Positions 21,821-36,202 of a DNA stretch of 64,000 bases are shown here, in pieces. Source of the DNA: Pseudomonas sp. GCEP-101 (lineage in GTDB: Bacteria > Pseudomonadota > Gammaproteobacteria > Pseudomonadales > Pseudomonadaceae); NCBI RefSeq assembly GCF_025133575.1, contig NZ_CP104011.1, forward strand, positions 3,011,483-3,075,482. Direction: 5' to 3'. A model generated the notes under the pieces. It was not told the origin of the DNA and ran no database searches. It was given only the letters and a program-made list of their open reading frames with translations. Position 1 is the first letter of the stretch, and every line of letters starts with the position of its first letter. Position numbers and translations under genes: made by a program.

Positions 21821-23283
21821 TGCCGATGAGCCTGAACCAACTGCTGCCGCAAGCCGAAAGCGGCGAACTGATCCGTGAGCTGACCCTGGACAGCCGCACC
21901 GTCAAGCCGGGCGACCTGTTCCTGGCCGTGCCGGGTGGGCGCCAGGATGGCCGCGCGCACATTGCCGCAGCGCTCACCCAGGGCGCCGCCGCCGTTGCCT
22001 ACGAAGCGGAAGGCGCCGTGGATCTGCCGCCCAGCGACGTGCCGATGATTGCCATCAAGGGCCTCGCCAAACAGCTCTCCGCCATTGCCGGCCGCTTCTA
22101 TGGCGAGCCGAGCCGCGGTGTCGAGCTGGTCGGCGTTACCGGTACCAACGGCAAGACCAGCGTCAGCCAGCTGGTGGCCCAGGCGCTGGACCTGCTCGGC
22201 GAGCGTTGCGGCATCGTCGGCACGCTCGGCACGGGTTTTTATGGCGCGCTGGAAAGCGGTCGTCACACCACCCCCGACCCGCTGGCGGTGCAAGCGACCC
22301 TGGCACGCCTGAAGCAGGCTGGCGCCAAGGCCGTTGCGATGGAGGTGTCCTCCCACGGGCTGGAGCAGGGCCGCGTCGCGGCGCTGGGCTTCGACGTGGC
22401 GGTGTTCACCAACCTCTCGCGGGACCATCTGGACTACCACGGCACGATGGAAGCCTACGGCGCCGCCAAGGCCAAGCTGTTTGCCTGGCCGGGCCTGCGT
22501 TGCCGGGTCATCAACCTGGATGACGACTTCGGCCGCCAACTGGCGGGCGAGTCCCACGAATCCCGCCTGATGGGGTACAGCCTCAGCGACCCGTCGGCCT
22601 ATATCTATTGCCGCGAAGCGCAGTTCAGCGACGCCGGCGTGCAGGCGCAGATCGTCACGCCGCAGGGCGAAGGCCTGCTGCGCAGTGCGCTGCTGGGCAA
22701 GTTCAACCTGAGCAACCTGCTGGCCGTGGTCGGCGCCTTGCTGGGCCTGGACTACCCGCTGGGCGACGTCCTCAAGGTGCTGCCGCAACTGCAAGGGCCG
22801 GTCGGCCGCATGCAGCGTCTGGGCGGCGGCGACAAGCCGCTGGTGGTCGTCGACTACGCCCACACGCCGGACGCGCTGGAAAAAGTCCTGCTGGCCCTGC
22901 GCCCGCACGTACATGGCCAACTGCTTTGCCTGTTCGGCTGCGGTGGTGACCGCGACAGCGGCAAGCGCCCGATCATGGCGCAGATCGCCGAGCAGCACGC
23001 CGACCGCGTGCTGGTCACCGACGACAACCCGCGCACCGAGAAGAGCGAAGCGATCATCGCCGATATCCGTGCCGGTTTCGCCAAGCCCGACGCGGTGGAG
23101 TTCGTTCCCGGTCGTGGCGAGGCCATTGCTCGCCTGATTGCCTCCGCCGGCGCCGATGACGTCGTGCTGCTGGCTGGCAAGGGGCATGAGGATTACCAGG
23201 AGATCGACGGTGTTCGCCACCCGTTCTCCGATCTGGACCAGGCCGCCGAGGCGCTGGCTGCCTGGGAGGTGAAGCGTGATTAA
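21820..23283 (+). CDS. murE: UDP-N-acetylmuramoyl-tripeptide synthetase (meso-DAP adding)
   Basis: A 487-residue Mur ligase that adds the third residue to UDP-MurNAc-L-Ala-D-Glu. ATP loop GTNGKTS at 108-114. The DNPR motif (402-405), which binds meso-diaminopimelate, identifies the substrate as mDAP rather than lysine. MurE and MurF are encoded in tandem with an 8-nt overlap. Confidence 0.98.
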
Positions 23284-24640
23284 GCCCCTTTCGCTCAACG
23301 AAATCGCCGGCGCCCTGAATGGCCGCGTGGCCGGTGCCGACGCCCGCTTCGACGCCGTCAGCACCGACAGCCGCGCCATTGTGCCCGGCCAACTGTTCAT
23401 CGCCCTGACCGGCCCGCGTTTCGACGGCCACGACTACCTGGCCGACGTCGCCGCCAAGGGCGCGGTTGCCGCCCTGGTCGAGCGCGAAGTCGCCGACGCA
23501 CCGCTGCCCCAGCTGGTGGTGAAAGACACCCGTATCGCGCTCGGCCAGCTCGGCGCGCTGAACCGTGCCGCCTTTACCGGCCGTGTCGCCGCCGTCACCG
23601 GCTCCAGCGGCAAGACCACCGTGAAGGAAATGCTGGCAAGCATCCTGCGGACCCAGGGCGACGTCCTGGCCACCCGCGGCAACCTGAACAACGACCTCGG
23701 TGCGCCGCTGACCCTGTTGCAGCTGGCTCCGGAGCACCAGAGTGCGGTCATCGAGCTGGGCGCCAACCGTGTCGGCGAAATCGCCTACACCGTGTCGCTG
23801 ACCCGTCCCCAGGTCGCTATCATCACCAACGCCGGCACCGCCCACGTCGGCGAGTTCGGTGGCCAGGACAAGATCGTCCTGGCCAAGGGCGAGATCCTCG
23901 AAGGGCTGGCCGACGATGGCGTGGCCATCCTCAATCGCGATGACAAGGCCTTCGATACCTGGCAAACCCGCGCCGCCGGCCGCCGCGTCTCCAGTTTCGG
24001 CCTGCACGACAAGCGTGCCGACTTCCGCGCCAGTGACCTGAAGCGCGACGCCCGAGGCTGCCCGGGATTCACCCTGCACGGCCCGGCCGGCGAGGCTGCC
24101 GTTCAGCTGAATCTCCTGGGTGAGCACAACGTCAAAAACGCCCTGGCCGCCGCCGCTGCCGCCCACGCCCTGGGCGTGCCGCTGGTCGGGATCGTCTCCG
24201 GCTTGCAGAACCTGCAGCCAGTCAAGGGGCGCGCCGCAGCGCAGCTGGCGACGAACGGCATGCGTGTGATCGACGACAGCTACAACGCCAATCCGGCTTC
24301 AATCTGCGCGGCGATTGATATACTCGCCGGCTTTTCCGGCCGGACCGTTCTGGTCCTCGGGGACATGGGCGAGTTGGGTGCCTGGGCGGAATCTTCCCAC
24401 CGCGAAGTGGGAACTTACGCCATTGGCAAAGTCACCGCGCTCTATGCCGTCGGACCGTTGATGAGCCACGCCGTGCAGGCGTTCGGTTCCGCGGGCCGGC
24501 ATTTCGCCGATCAGGCCAGCCTGATCGACGCCCTGGCCGACGAAGCATCGTCAACCACCATTCTGATCAAGGGTTCCCGCAGCGCGGCGATGGACAAGGT
24601 CGTCGCGGCGTTGTGCGGTACCTCCGAGGAGAGTCACTAA
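23276..24640 (+). CDS. murF: UDP-N-acetylmuramoyl-tripeptide-D-Ala-D-Ala ligase
   Basis: A 454-residue Mur ligase completing the pentapeptide by adding D-Ala-D-Ala. P-loop GSSGKTT at 109-115, and the DDSYNANPAS segment is typical of MurF. GTG start (23276) inside the murE end, with GGGAGG upstream. The stop is immediately followed by the mraY ATG. Confidence 0.98.
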   Translation: MIKPLSLNEIAGALNGRVAGADARFDAVSTDSRAIVPGQLFIALTGPRFDGHDYLADVAAKGAVAALVEREVADAPLPQLVVKDTRIALGQLGALNRAAFTGRVAAVTGSSGKTTVKEMLASILRTQGDVLATRGNLNNDLGAPLTLLQLAPEHQSAVIELGANRVGEIAYTVSLTRPQVAIITNAGTAHVGEFGGQDKIVLAKGEILEGLADDGVAILNRDDKAFDTWQTRAAGRRVSSFGLHDKRADFRASDLKRDARGCPGFTLHGPAGEAAVQLNLLGEHNVKNALAAAAAAHALGVPLVGIVSGLQNLQPVKGRAAAQLATNGMRVIDDSYNANPASICAAIDILAGFSGRTVLVLGDMGELGAWAESSHREVGTYAIGKVTALYAVGPLMSHAVQAFGSAGRHFADQASLIDALADEASSTTILIKGSRSAAMDKVVAALCGTSEESH

Positions 24641-25723
24641 ATGCTGCTGCTGCTCGCCGAGTACCTGCAACAGTTCTACAAGGGCTTCGGCGTCTTCCAG
24701 TACCTGACCCTGCGCGGCATCCTGAGCGTGCTGACCGCACTCGCCCTGTCGCTGTGGCTGGGCCCGTGGATGATCCGCACCCTGCAGATCCGTCAGATCG
24801 GCCAGGCCGTGCGCAACGACGGCCCGCAATCGCACCTGTCCAAGAAAGGCACGCCGACCATGGGTGGCGCGCTGATCCTCACCGCCATCGCCATCAGCAC
24901 CCTGCTGTGGTCCGACTGGTCGAACCGCTACATGTGGGTCGTGCTGGCCGTCACGTTGCTGTTCGGCGCGGTCGGCTGGGTAGATGACTACCGCAAGGTG
25001 ATCGAGAAGAACTCGCGCGGCCTGCCGAGCCGCTGGAAGTATTTCTGGCAGTCGGTATTCGGCCTGGGCGCGGCGATCTTCCTGTTCATGACCGCCGAAA
25101 CGCCGGTCGAGACCACCCTGATCGTGCCGATGCTGAAGAACGTCGAGATCCCGCTCGGCATCTTCTTCGTCGTGCTGACCTATTTCGTGATCGTCGGTTC
25201 GAGCAACGCGGTGAACCTCACCGACGGCCTCGATGGCCTGGCCATCATGCCCACCGTGATGGTCGGCGGTGCGCTGGGGATCTTCTGCTACCTGTCGGGC
25301 AACATCAAATTCGCCGAATACCTGTTCATCCCGAGCGTGCCGGGCGCGGGCGAACTGATCATCTTCTGTGCCGCCATCGTTGGTGCGGGGCTGGGCTTCC
25401 TCTGGTTCAACACCTACCCGGCGCAGGTCTTCATGGGCGACGTCGGCGCGCTGGCGCTGGGCGCCGCGCTGGGCACCATCGCGGTGATCGTCCGCCAGGA
25501 AATCGTGCTGTTCATCATGGGCGGCGTGTTCGTCATGGAAACCCTGTCGGTGGTGATCCAGGTCGCCTCCTTCAAGTTGACCGGCAAGCGGGTGTTCCGC
25601 ATGGCGCCGATCCACCACCACTTCGAACTCAAGGGCTGGCCGGAGCCGCGCGTGATCGTGCGCTTCTGGATCATCACGGTGATTCTCGTGCTGATCGGCC
25701 TGGCCACGTTGAAACTGCGTTGA
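24641..25723 (+). CDS. mraY: phospho-MurNAc-pentapeptide translocase
   Basis: A 360-residue integral membrane enzyme with about ten helices that makes lipid I from undecaprenyl phosphate. Catalytic acidic residues are visible: Asp115-Asp116 (GWVDDYRK), Asp195 and Asp198 (NLTDGLDGL) and Asp267 (VFMGDVGAL). The [11 protein letters not shown] loop near the C-terminus is family-specific. Confidence 0.98.
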   Translation: MLLLLAEYLQQFYKGFGVFQYLTLRGILSVLTALALSLWLGPWMIRTLQIRQIGQAVRNDGPQSHLSKKGTPTMGGALILTAIAISTLLWSDWSNRYMWVVLAVTLLFGAVGWVDDYRKVIEKNSRGLPSRWKYFWQSVFGLGAAIFLFMTAETPVETTLIVPMLKNVEIPLGIFFVVLTYFVIVGSSNAVNLTDGLDGLAIMPTVMVGGALGIFCYLSGNIKFAEYLFIPSVPGAGELIIFCAAIVGAGLGFLWFNTYPAQVFMGDVGALALGAALGTIAVIVRQEIVLFIMGGVFVMETLSVVIQVASFKLTGKRVFRMAPIHHHFELKGWPEPRVIVRFWIITVILVLIGLATLKLR

Positions 25724-25736
25724 GGACTGATCGAGC

Positions 25737-27083
25737 ATGAGCCTGATCGCTTCCGACCAATTCCGCATCGTTGTCGGCCTCGGCAAGAGCGGCATGTCCC
25801 TGGTGCGCTACCTGGCGCGCCAGGGCGTGCCGTTTGCCGTGGCCGATACGCGCGCGAATCCGCCGGAGCTGGCGACCCTGCGCGAGCAGTACCCGCAGGT
25901 CGAGGTGCGCTGCGGCGACCTCGACGCCGATTTCCTCTGCCGTGCCCAGGAGCTCTACGTGAGCCCCGGCCTGTCGCTGCGCGTCCCGGCGCTGGTGGAA
26001 GCTGCCGCCCGTGGCGTGCGGATGTCCGGCGACGTCGACCTGTTCGCGCGTCACGCGAAGGCGCCCATCGTCGCCATCACCGGTTCCAATGCCAAGAGCA
26101 CCGTCACCACCCAGGTGGGCGACATGGCCCAGGCTGCCGGCAAGCGTGTTGCGGTCGGCGGCAACCTGGGCACCCCGGCGCTGGACCTGCTGGCCGACGA
26201 CGTCGAGCTGTATGTCGTGGAACTCTCCAGCTTCCAGCTGGAAACCTGCGAGCGCCTGAACGCCGAGGTCGCCACCTGCCTGAACGTCAGCGAAGACCAC
26301 ATGGACCGCTACGACGGCATGGCCGACTACCACCTGGCCAAGCACCGCATCTTCCGCGGCGCCCGGCAGGTCGTGGTGAACCGTGCCGACCCGCTGAGCC
26401 GTCCGCTGATCGCCGACAACGTGCCGTGCTGGACCTTCGGCACCAACAAGCCGGACTTCAAGGGCTTTGGCCTGATCGAAGAGGACGGCGAGAAGTGGCT
26501 GGCCTTCCAGTTCGACAAACTGATGCCGGCCCGCGAGCTGAAGATTCGTGGCGCGCACAACCAGTCCAACGCCCTGGCCGCGCTGGCGCTGGGGCATGCC
26601 GTGGGCCTGCCGTTCGAACCGATGCTGCAGACCCTGCGCGAATTCGCCGGTCTCGCCCATCGCTGCCAGTGGGTGCGTGAGCGCAACGGCGTGAACTACT
26701 ACGACGACTCCAAGGCCACCAATGTCGGTGCCGCCCTGGCTGCCATCGAAGGCCTGGGTGCCGACATCGACGGCAAGCTGGTGCTGATCGCCGGTGGCGA
26801 CGGCAAGGGCGCCGATTTCCACGACCTGCGGGCGCCGGTGGCGCAGCATTGCCGCGCCGTCGTGCTGCTGGGCCGTGACGCCGAACTGGTCGGCGCCGCG
26901 ATTGGCAATGCCGTGCCGAAGGTCCGCGTGAACACCCTGGACGAAGCCGTCGAGCATGCTGCCGACCTGGCCCTGCCGGGCGACGCCGTGCTGCTCTCGC
27001 CGGCCTGCGCGAGCCTGGACATGTTCAAGAACTACGAAGAACGCGGACGCCTGTTCGCCAAGGCCGTGGAGGAGCTCGCCTGA
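25737..27083 (+). CDS. murD: UDP-N-acetylmuramoylalanine-D-glutamate ligase
   Basis: A 448-residue Mur ligase adding D-Glu. N-terminal dinucleotide-like GLGKSGMS (14-21), and ATP loop GSNAKST (116-122) where many MurD proteins have GTNGKST. YYDDSKATN and LLSPACASLDMFKNYEERG are MurD signatures. Its stop overlaps the ftsW start by one base. Confidence 0.98.
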   Translation: MSLIASDQFRIVVGLGKSGMSLVRYLARQGVPFAVADTRANPPELATLREQYPQVEVRCGDLDADFLCRAQELYVSPGLSLRVPALVEAAARGVRMSGDVDLFARHAKAPIVAITGSNAKSTVTTQVGDMAQAAGKRVAVGGNLGTPALDLLADDVELYVVELSSFQLETCERLNAEVATCLNVSEDHMDRYDGMADYHLAKHRIFRGARQVVVNRADPLSRPLIADNVPCWTFGTNKPDFKGFGLIEEDGEKWLAFQFDKLMPARELKIRGAHNQSNALAALALGHAVGLPFEPMLQTLREFAGLAHRCQWVRERNGVNYYDDSKATNVGAALAAIEGLGADIDGKLVLIAGGDGKGADFHDLRAPVAQHCRAVVLLGRDAELVGAAIGNAVPKVRVNTLDEAVEHAADLALPGDAVLLSPACASLDMFKNYEERGRLFAKAVEELA

Positions 27084-28282
27084 TGTTCTCCTTCCTGCGC
27101 CCCTATCCGTCCCCGCTGATCAGCCGCAACGGCATCGATGTCGACTTCCCGCTGCTGGCGGGTTGCCTGGCGCTGCTCGGCCTCGGCCTGGTGATGGTCA
27201 CTTCGGCGTCTTCCGAAGTCGCCGCGGCGCAGTCCGGCAACCCGCTGTACTTCTCGGTTCGCCACCTGATCTATCTCGCCATTGGCTTCGTCGCCTGCGG
27301 CGTGACCATGATGATCCCGATGGAAACCTGGCAGCGCTGGGGCTGGAAGCTGTTGGCCGTGGCCTTCGTGCTGCTGGTGATGGTGGTCACGCCCGGCATC
27401 GGCCGCGAGGTGAACGGCTCCATGCGCTGGATCGGTTTCGGCCTGTTCAACATCCAGCCTTCGGAGATCGCCAAGGTCTTCGTGGTGATCTTCATGGCCG
27501 GCTATCTCGTCCGTCGCCAGGAAGAGGTGCGCGAGAGCTGGCTGGGCTTCTTCAAGCCGTTCGTGGTGCTGCTGCCGATGGCCGGCCTGCTGCTGCGCGA
27601 GCCGGACTTCGGCGCCACCGTGGTGATGATGGGCGCGGCCGCCGCGATGCTGTTCCTGGGCGGCGTCGGGTTGTTCCGCTTCGGCCTGATGGTCGCGCTG
27701 GCGGTGGGCGCCGTGGTGCTGCTGATCCAGACCCAGCCCTACCGGATGGCGCGTCTGACCAACTTCACCGACCCCTGGGCCGACCAGTTCGGCGCGGGCT
27801 ACCAGCTGAGCCAGGCGCTGATCGCCTTTGGCCGTGGCGGCTGGACTGGCATGGGCCTGGGCAACAGCATCCAGAAGCAGTTCTACCTGCCCGAGGCGCA
27901 CACCGACTTCGTGTTCGCCGTGCTCGCCGAAGAGCTGGGCATCGTCGGCGCCATGGCGACCGTCGCCCTGTTCGTCTTCGTCAGCCTGCGCGCCCTGTAC
28001 ATCGGCATCTGGGCCGAGCAGTCGAAACAGTACTTCTCCGCCTATGTCGCCTACGGGCTGGCCTTCCTGTGGATCGGCCAGTTCCTGATCAACGTGGGCG
28101 TGAACGTCGGCCTCCTGCCGACCAAGGGCCTGACCCTGCCGTTCCTGAGCTACGGCGGCAGTTCGCTGGTGATCTGCTGCGCCTGCCTGGGGATGCTCCT
28201 GCGCATCGAATGGGAACGCCGCACCGTGATGGGCAGCGAGGAATATGAATTCAGCGAAGAGGACTTTGCCGATGAAAGGTAA
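27083..28282 (+). CDS. ftsW: septal peptidoglycan polymerase FtsW
   Basis: A 399-residue SEDS-family glycosyltransferase with about ten transmembrane helices that polymerises lipid II together with FtsI. Characteristic segments are GREVNGSMRWI, the EAHTDFVFAVLAEELG loop, and LPTKGLTLPFLSYGGSS near the C-terminus. It overlaps murG by 11 nt. Confidence 0.98.
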   Translation: MFSFLRPYPSPLISRNGIDVDFPLLAGCLALLGLGLVMVTSASSEVAAAQSGNPLYFSVRHLIYLAIGFVACGVTMMIPMETWQRWGWKLLAVAFVLLVMVVTPGIGREVNGSMRWIGFGLFNIQPSEIAKVFVVIFMAGYLVRRQEEVRESWLGFFKPFVVLLPMAGLLLREPDFGATVVMMGAAAAMLFLGGVGLFRFGLMVALAVGAVVLLIQTQPYRMARLTNFTDPWADQFGAGYQLSQALIAFGRGGWTGMGLGNSIQKQFYLPEAHTDFVFAVLAEELGIVGAMATVALFVFVSLRALYIGIWAEQSKQYFSAYVAYGLAFLWIGQFLINVGVNVGLLPTKGLTLPFLSYGGSSLVICCACLGMLLRIEWERRTVMGSEEYEFSEEDFADER

Positions 28283-29337
28283 CGTCCTGATCATGGCGGG
28301 CGGCACCGGCGGACACGTGTTCCCAGCCCTGGCCTGCGCCCGTGAGTTCCAGGCGCGCGGCTACAGCGTGCACTGGCTGGGCACCCCGCGTGGCATCGAG
28401 AACGACCTGGTACCCAAGGCCGGCCTGCCGCTGCACCTGATCAATGTCAGCGGTCTGCGCGGCAAGGGCGTCAAGTCGCTCCTGCGCGCGCCGTTCGATC
28501 TGCTCAAGTCGCTGTTCCAGGCGCTGGGCGTGGTTCGCCAGCTCAAGCCGGTCTGCGTGCTTGGCCTGGGCGGGTACGTCACCGGCCCGGGCGGCCTGGC
28601 GGCCAAGCTGTCCGGCGTGCCGCTGGTGATCCACGAACAGAACGCCGTCGCCGGCACCGCCAACCGCAGCCTCGCACCGCTGGCCAAACGGGTGTGCGAA
28701 GCCTTCCCGAATACGTTCGACAGCAGCGCCAAGCGCCTGACCACCGGCAACCCGGTGCGCGTCGAGCTGTTCCTGGAAGAGGGCGCCCGTGCGCCGTTGG
28801 CCGGTCGCCGCGTCAACCTGCTGGTGTTGGGTGGCAGCCTGGGCGCCGAGCCACTGAACAAGCTGCTGCCCGAAGCCCTGGCCCAGGTACCGAGCGAGAT
28901 TCGCCCGGCCATTCGCCATCAGGCCGGTCGTCAGCATGACGAAATTACCGCGGAGCGTTACCGCGCCGCGGGTGTCGAAGCGGACGTCGCTCCGTTCATC
29001 GCCGACATGGCCGCCGCCTATGCCTGGGCCGATCTGGTGATCTGCCGCGCCGGCGCGCTGACCGTGAGCGAGCTGACCGCCGCCGGCCTGCCGTCCTTCC
29101 TGGTGCCGCTGCCCCACGCGATCGACGACCACCAGACCAAGAACGCCGAATTCCTGGTGCGGGAGGGCGCAGCCCACCTGCTGCCGCAGAAATCTACCAG
29201 CGCCGCCGATCTGGCCGCGCAGTTGTCCGAGGTATTGATGCATCCCGATTCCCTGACCCGCATGGCCGCTCGCGCTCGCAGCCTGGCCAAGCCCGAGGCT
29301 ACCCGCACGGTGGTCGATGCCTGCCTGGAGGTGGCCC

Positions 29338-29345
<8 letters not shown>
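28272..29345 (+). CDS. murG: lipid II synthase MurG (GlcNAc transferase)
   Basis: A 357-residue GT28 glycosyltransferase on the inner face of the membrane that turns lipid I into lipid II. The N-terminal GGTGGH (10-15) and the C-terminal [20 protein letters not shown] and [14 protein letters not shown] are family motifs. I use ATG 28272 because it gives [20 protein letters not shown] and has GAGG upstream; an in-frame upstream ATG would overlap ftsW further. It overlaps murC by 8 nt. Confidence 0.98.
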
Positions 29346-31736
<2,391 letters not shown>

Positions 31737-31739
31737 GTC

Positions 31740-32603
31740 ATGAACGGCGCGCAGCTTCGTCACCAGAATCCCGGATCCGGCCGTGCACCCGCACGCAAGC
31801 CGGTGCCGCGCGGCGCCAGCCGTCTGGTGGCCAAGGAGCCGCTCAGCGCCCGTATGCCCAAGCCCAGCTTCGGCTTCCTCAAGGTGCTGCTGTGGCCGCT
31901 GGTGCTGGGCGTGCTCGGTACAGGCGCGTACTACGGCGCGCAGTACGTGCTGCCCTACGCGGACCGGCCGATCGCCAAGGTCAGCGTGGAGGGCGACCTC
32001 AGCTACATCAGCCAGGCGGCGGTGCAGCAGCGGATCAGCCCCTACGTCTCGGCCAGCTTCTTCACCATCGACCTGGCCGGCATGCGCCAGGAGCTGGAGC
32101 AGATGCCCTGGATCGCCCATGCCGAGGTACGCCGCGTATGGCCCGACCAGGTGGTGATCCGCCTGGACGAGCAACTGCCCATCGCCCGTTGGGGGGATGA
32201 GGCGCTGTTGAATAACCAGGGGCAGGCTTTCGCCCCGCGCGAAGTCGCCAACTACGAGCACCTGCCGCGCCTTTCCGGCCCGCAACGCGCTCAGCAACAA
32301 GTGATGCAGCAGTACCAGATTCTCAGCCAGATGCTTCGCCCGCTGGGCTTCACCATCGCCAGCCTGGACATGAGTTCGCGCGGCGCCTGGACCCTGGGCA
32401 CCGCACAAGGCGTGGAGATCATGCTGGGCCGCGACCACGCGGTAGAACAGATTCGCCGGTTCGTGACCATCTACGACAAGGCGCTGAAAGACCAGATTTC
32501 GAAAATTGCCCGCATCGACATGCGTTACCCCAACGGCCTGGCCGTGGGTTGGCGCGATCCGGTGCCGGAAACGACGGTGGCACAGACCACCGCCGTGCAG
32601 TGA
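31740..32603 (+). CDS. ftsQ: cell division protein FtsQ
   Basis: A 287-residue bitopic protein. It has a basic cytoplasmic tail (1-43), one transmembrane helix (about 45-68), a POTRA domain ([18 protein letters not shown] onward) and a beta domain. FtsQ bridges early and late divisome parts with FtsL and FtsB. Three bases separate it from ddlB. Confidence 0.97.
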   Translation: MNGAQLRHQNPGSGRAPARKPVPRGASRLVAKEPLSARMPKPSFGFLKVLLWPLVLGVLGTGAYYGAQYVLPYADRPIAKVSVEGDLSYISQAAVQQRISPYVSASFFTIDLAGMRQELEQMPWIAHAEVRRVWPDQVVIRLDEQLPIARWGDEALLNNQGQAFAPREVANYEHLPRLSGPQRAQQQVMQQYQILSQMLRPLGFTIASLDMSSRGAWTLGTAQGVEIMLGRDHAVEQIRRFVTIYDKALKDQISKIARIDMRYPNGLAVGWRDPVPETTVAQTTAVQ

Positions 32604-32624
32604 GTTGAGGAGACTTCAATAACT

Positions 32625-33872
32625 ATGGCAAGCGTGCAGAGCGGCAAAATGGTCGTCGGCCTGGACATCGGCACCTCCAAGGTGGTGGCGCTGGTGGGCG
32701 AGGTGGCGGCCGATGGCAAGCTGGAAATCGTCGGCATCGGGACGCATCCGTCGCGCGGCCTGAAGAAGGGCGTGGTGGTGAACATCGAGTCCACCGTGCA
32801 ATCGATCCAGCGCGCCATCGATGAAGCCCAACAGATGGCGGGCTGCCGTATCCACTCGGCCTTCGTCGGCATCGCCGGCAACCATATCCGCAGCCTGAAT
32901 TCCCACGGTATCGTGGCGATTCGCGACCGCGAGGTCAGCGGCGCCGACATCGAGCGCGTGCTCGACGCGGCACAGGCCGTGGCCATCCCGGCCGACCAGC
33001 GTGTGCTGCACACCCTGGCCCAGGACTACGTGATCGACAACCAGGAAGGCGTGCGCGAGCCGCTGGGCATGTCCGGCGTACGCCTGGAAGCCAAGGTGCA
33101 CGTCGTGACCTGCGCTGTGAACGCCGCGCAGAACATCGAGAAGTGCGTGCGCCGTTGCGGCCTGGAAGTGGACGACATCATCCTCGAGCAACTGGCCTCG
33201 GCCTATTCGGTGCTCACCGAGGACGAAAAAGAGCTGGGCGTGTGCCTGGTGGACATCGGCGGCGGCACCACCGACATTGCCATCTTCACCGAAGGCGCCA
33301 TCCGCCACACGGCTGTGATCCCGATCGCCGGCGATCAGGTCACCAACGACATCGCCATGGCGCTGCGCACCCCGACGCAATACGCCGAAGAGATCAAGAT
33401 TCGATATGCTTGTGCCTTGGCCAAACTGGCCGGTCCGGGCGAAACCATCAAGGTGCCCAGCGTAGGGGATCGGCCGCCGCGGGAACTGTCGCGCCAAGCG
33501 CTTGCCGAAGTGGTCGAGCCGCGTTACGACGAGCTCTTCACCCTGGTTCAGGCCGAACTGCGTCGCAGTGGCTACGAGGACCTGATTCCAGCCGGGATCG
33601 TCCTGACCGGTGGCACCTCCAAGATGGAAGGCGCCGTCGAGCTGGCCGAAGAGATCTTTCACATGCCGGTACGCCTGGGCGTACCCCATAGCGTCAAGGG
33701 ACTGGCCGACGTCGTGCGCAATCCTATCTATTCCACCGGTGTGGGGCTGCTCCTGTACGGACTGCAAAAACAGTCCGACGGCATCTCCATGTCCGGCAGC
33801 AGCTTCAGCAGCGACGAACCCAAGACACCGGTACTGGAAAAGCTTAAACGCTGGGTCCAGGGCAATTTCTGA
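32625..33872 (+). CDS. ftsA: cell division protein FtsA
   Basis: A 415-residue actin-fold ATPase that anchors FtsZ to the membrane. Phosphate-1 loop GLDIGTSKVVALVGE, phosphate-2 VDIGGGTTDIAIF and adenosine loop VLTGGTSKMEGAVEL are visible. The C-terminal amphipathic membrane-targeting helix is LEKLKRWVQGNF. GAGGAGA lies upstream of the ATG. Confidence 0.98.
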   Translation: MASVQSGKMVVGLDIGTSKVVALVGEVAADGKLEIVGIGTHPSRGLKKGVVVNIESTVQSIQRAIDEAQQMAGCRIHSAFVGIAGNHIRSLNSHGIVAIRDREVSGADIERVLDAAQAVAIPADQRVLHTLAQDYVIDNQEGVREPLGMSGVRLEAKVHVVTCAVNAAQNIEKCVRRCGLEVDDIILEQLASAYSVLTEDEKELGVCLVDIGGGTTDIAIFTEGAIRHTAVIPIAGDQVTNDIAMALRTPTQYAEEIKIRYACALAKLAGPGETIKVPSVGDRPPRELSRQALAEVVEPRYDELFTLVQAELRRSGYEDLIPAGIVLTGGTSKMEGAVELAEEIFHMPVRLGVPHSVKGLADVVRNPIYSTGVGLLLYGLQKQSDGISMSGSSFSSDEPKTPVLEKLKRWVQGNF

Positions 33873-33925
33873 TTTACCACCGCGGTAAACGTAGGCAACA
33901 CAACTAGAAAGGAAGGAGAGGGGAA

Positions 33926-35110
33926 ATGTTTGAATTGGTAGATAACATTCCGCAAACAGCAGTCATCAAGGTTATCGGCGTAGGTGGTGGCGGCGGCAAC
34001 GCCGTGAACCACATGGCCAAGAACAACGTTGATGGCGTCGAATTCATTTGCGCCAACACCGATGCGCAGGCGCTGAAGAACATCGCCGCGCGCACCGTGC
34101 TGCAACTCGGCCCGAGCGTCACCAAGGGCCTGGGCGCTGGCGCCAACCCGGAAATCGGCCGCCAGGCCGCCATCGAGGACCGCGAGCGTATCGCCGAAGT
34201 CCTGGAAGGCGCCGACATGGTCTTCATCACCACTGGCATGGGTGGCGGTACCGGTACCGGTGCTGCGCCGATCATTGCCGAGGTTGCCAAGGAAATGGGC
34301 ATCCTCACCGTGGCCGTGGTCACCCGTCCGTTCCCGTTCGAAGGCCGCAAGCGCATGCAGATCGCCGACGAGGGCATCCGCTCGCTGGCGGAAAGCGTCG
34401 ACTCGCTGATCACCATCCCGAACGAAAAGCTGCTGACCATCCTGGGCAAGGACGCGAGCCTGCTGGCCGCCTTCGCCAAGGCTGACGATGTGCTGGCCGG
34501 TGCCGTTCGCGGTATCTCCGACATCATCAAGCGTCCGGGCATGATCAACGTCGACTTCGCCGACGTGAAAACCGTCATGAGCGAAATGGGCATGGCCATG
34601 ATGGGTACCGGCTGCGCCAGCGGCCCGAACCGCGCTCGCGAGGCGACCGAAGCCGCGATCCGCAACCCGCTGCTGGAAGACGTCAACCTGCAGGGCGCCC
34701 GCGGCATCCTGGTGAACATCACTGCCGGTCCCGACCTGTCCCTGGGCGAGTACTCCGACGTGGGTAACATCATCGAGCAGTTCGCTTCCGAGCACGCCAC
34801 CGTCAAAGTGGGCACCGTGATCGATCCTGACATGCGCGACGAGCTGCACGTCACCGTCGTGGCCACTGGCCTGGGCGCTCGCCTGGAGAAGCCGGTCAAG
34901 GTCGTCGACAACACCGTCCAGACCCAGGCCGTCAGCACCCAGGCTCCGGTTCAGCGCGAGCAGCAGTCGGTGAACTACCGTGACCTGGATCGTCCGACCG
35001 TCATGCGTAACCAGAACCACGGCGGCGCCGCCACCGCGGCCAAGCTGAACCCGCAGGACGATCTGGATTACCTGGATATCCCGGCATTCCTGCGTCGCCA
35101 GGCCGATTGA
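33926..35110 (+). CDS. ftsZ: cell division protein FtsZ
   Basis: A 394-residue tubulin homologue forming the Z-ring. GTP loop GGGTGTG at 106-112, T7-loop [11 protein letters not shown] with its catalytic acidic residues, a variable linker (about 317-377), and a conserved C-terminal peptide [14 protein letters not shown] for FtsA and ZipA binding. An AAGGAAGGAG site sits close to the ATG, consistent with very high translation. Confidence 0.99.
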   Translation: MFELVDNIPQTAVIKVIGVGGGGGNAVNHMAKNNVDGVEFICANTDAQALKNIAARTVLQLGPSVTKGLGAGANPEIGRQAAIEDRERIAEVLEGADMVFITTGMGGGTGTGAAPIIAEVAKEMGILTVAVVTRPFPFEGRKRMQIADEGIRSLAESVDSLITIPNEKLLTILGKDASLLAAFAKADDVLAGAVRGISDIIKRPGMINVDFADVKTVMSEMGMAMMGTGCASGPNRAREATEAAIRNPLLEDVNLQGARGILVNITAGPDLSLGEYSDVGNIIEQFASEHATVKVGTVIDPDMRDELHVTVVATGLGARLEKPVKVVDNTVQTQAVSTQAPVQREQQSVNYRDLDRPTVMRNQNHGGAATAAKLNPQDDLDYLDIPAFLRRQAD

Positions 35111-35152
35111 GTCGATTTATCAGGAGTATCAATGTGATTGGTGTTCAGCAAA

Positions 35153-35178
35153 GGGCGGTTCTGCTATCATCGCCGCCC
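35153..35178. promoter_or_regulatory. inverted repeat in the ftsZ-lpxC intergenic region
   Basis: GGGCGG (35153-35158) and CCGCCC (35173-35178) flank a 14-nt spacer that contains TATCAT (35165-35170), a possible -10 element for lpxC. There is no T tract, so it is a poor terminator. It could be an attenuating hairpin or part of a promoter/operator. Weak evidence. Confidence 0.3.
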
Positions 35179-35186
35179 ATTGTTGA

Positions 35187-36134
<948 letters not shown>

Positions 36135-36163
36135 GGAAACCTCCTCCTTTCAGCTACAACTTC

Positions 36164-36191
36164 AAAGGCCACCCTCGGGTGGCCTTTTTTT
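36164..36191 (+). terminator. rho-independent terminator after lpxC
   Basis: AAAGGCCACCC and GGGTGGCCTTT pair across a two-base centre, followed by a T tract. It closes the division cluster and faces the convergent DUF721 gene. Confidence 0.92.
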
Positions 36192-36202
36192 ATGCCTGCG
36201 CG

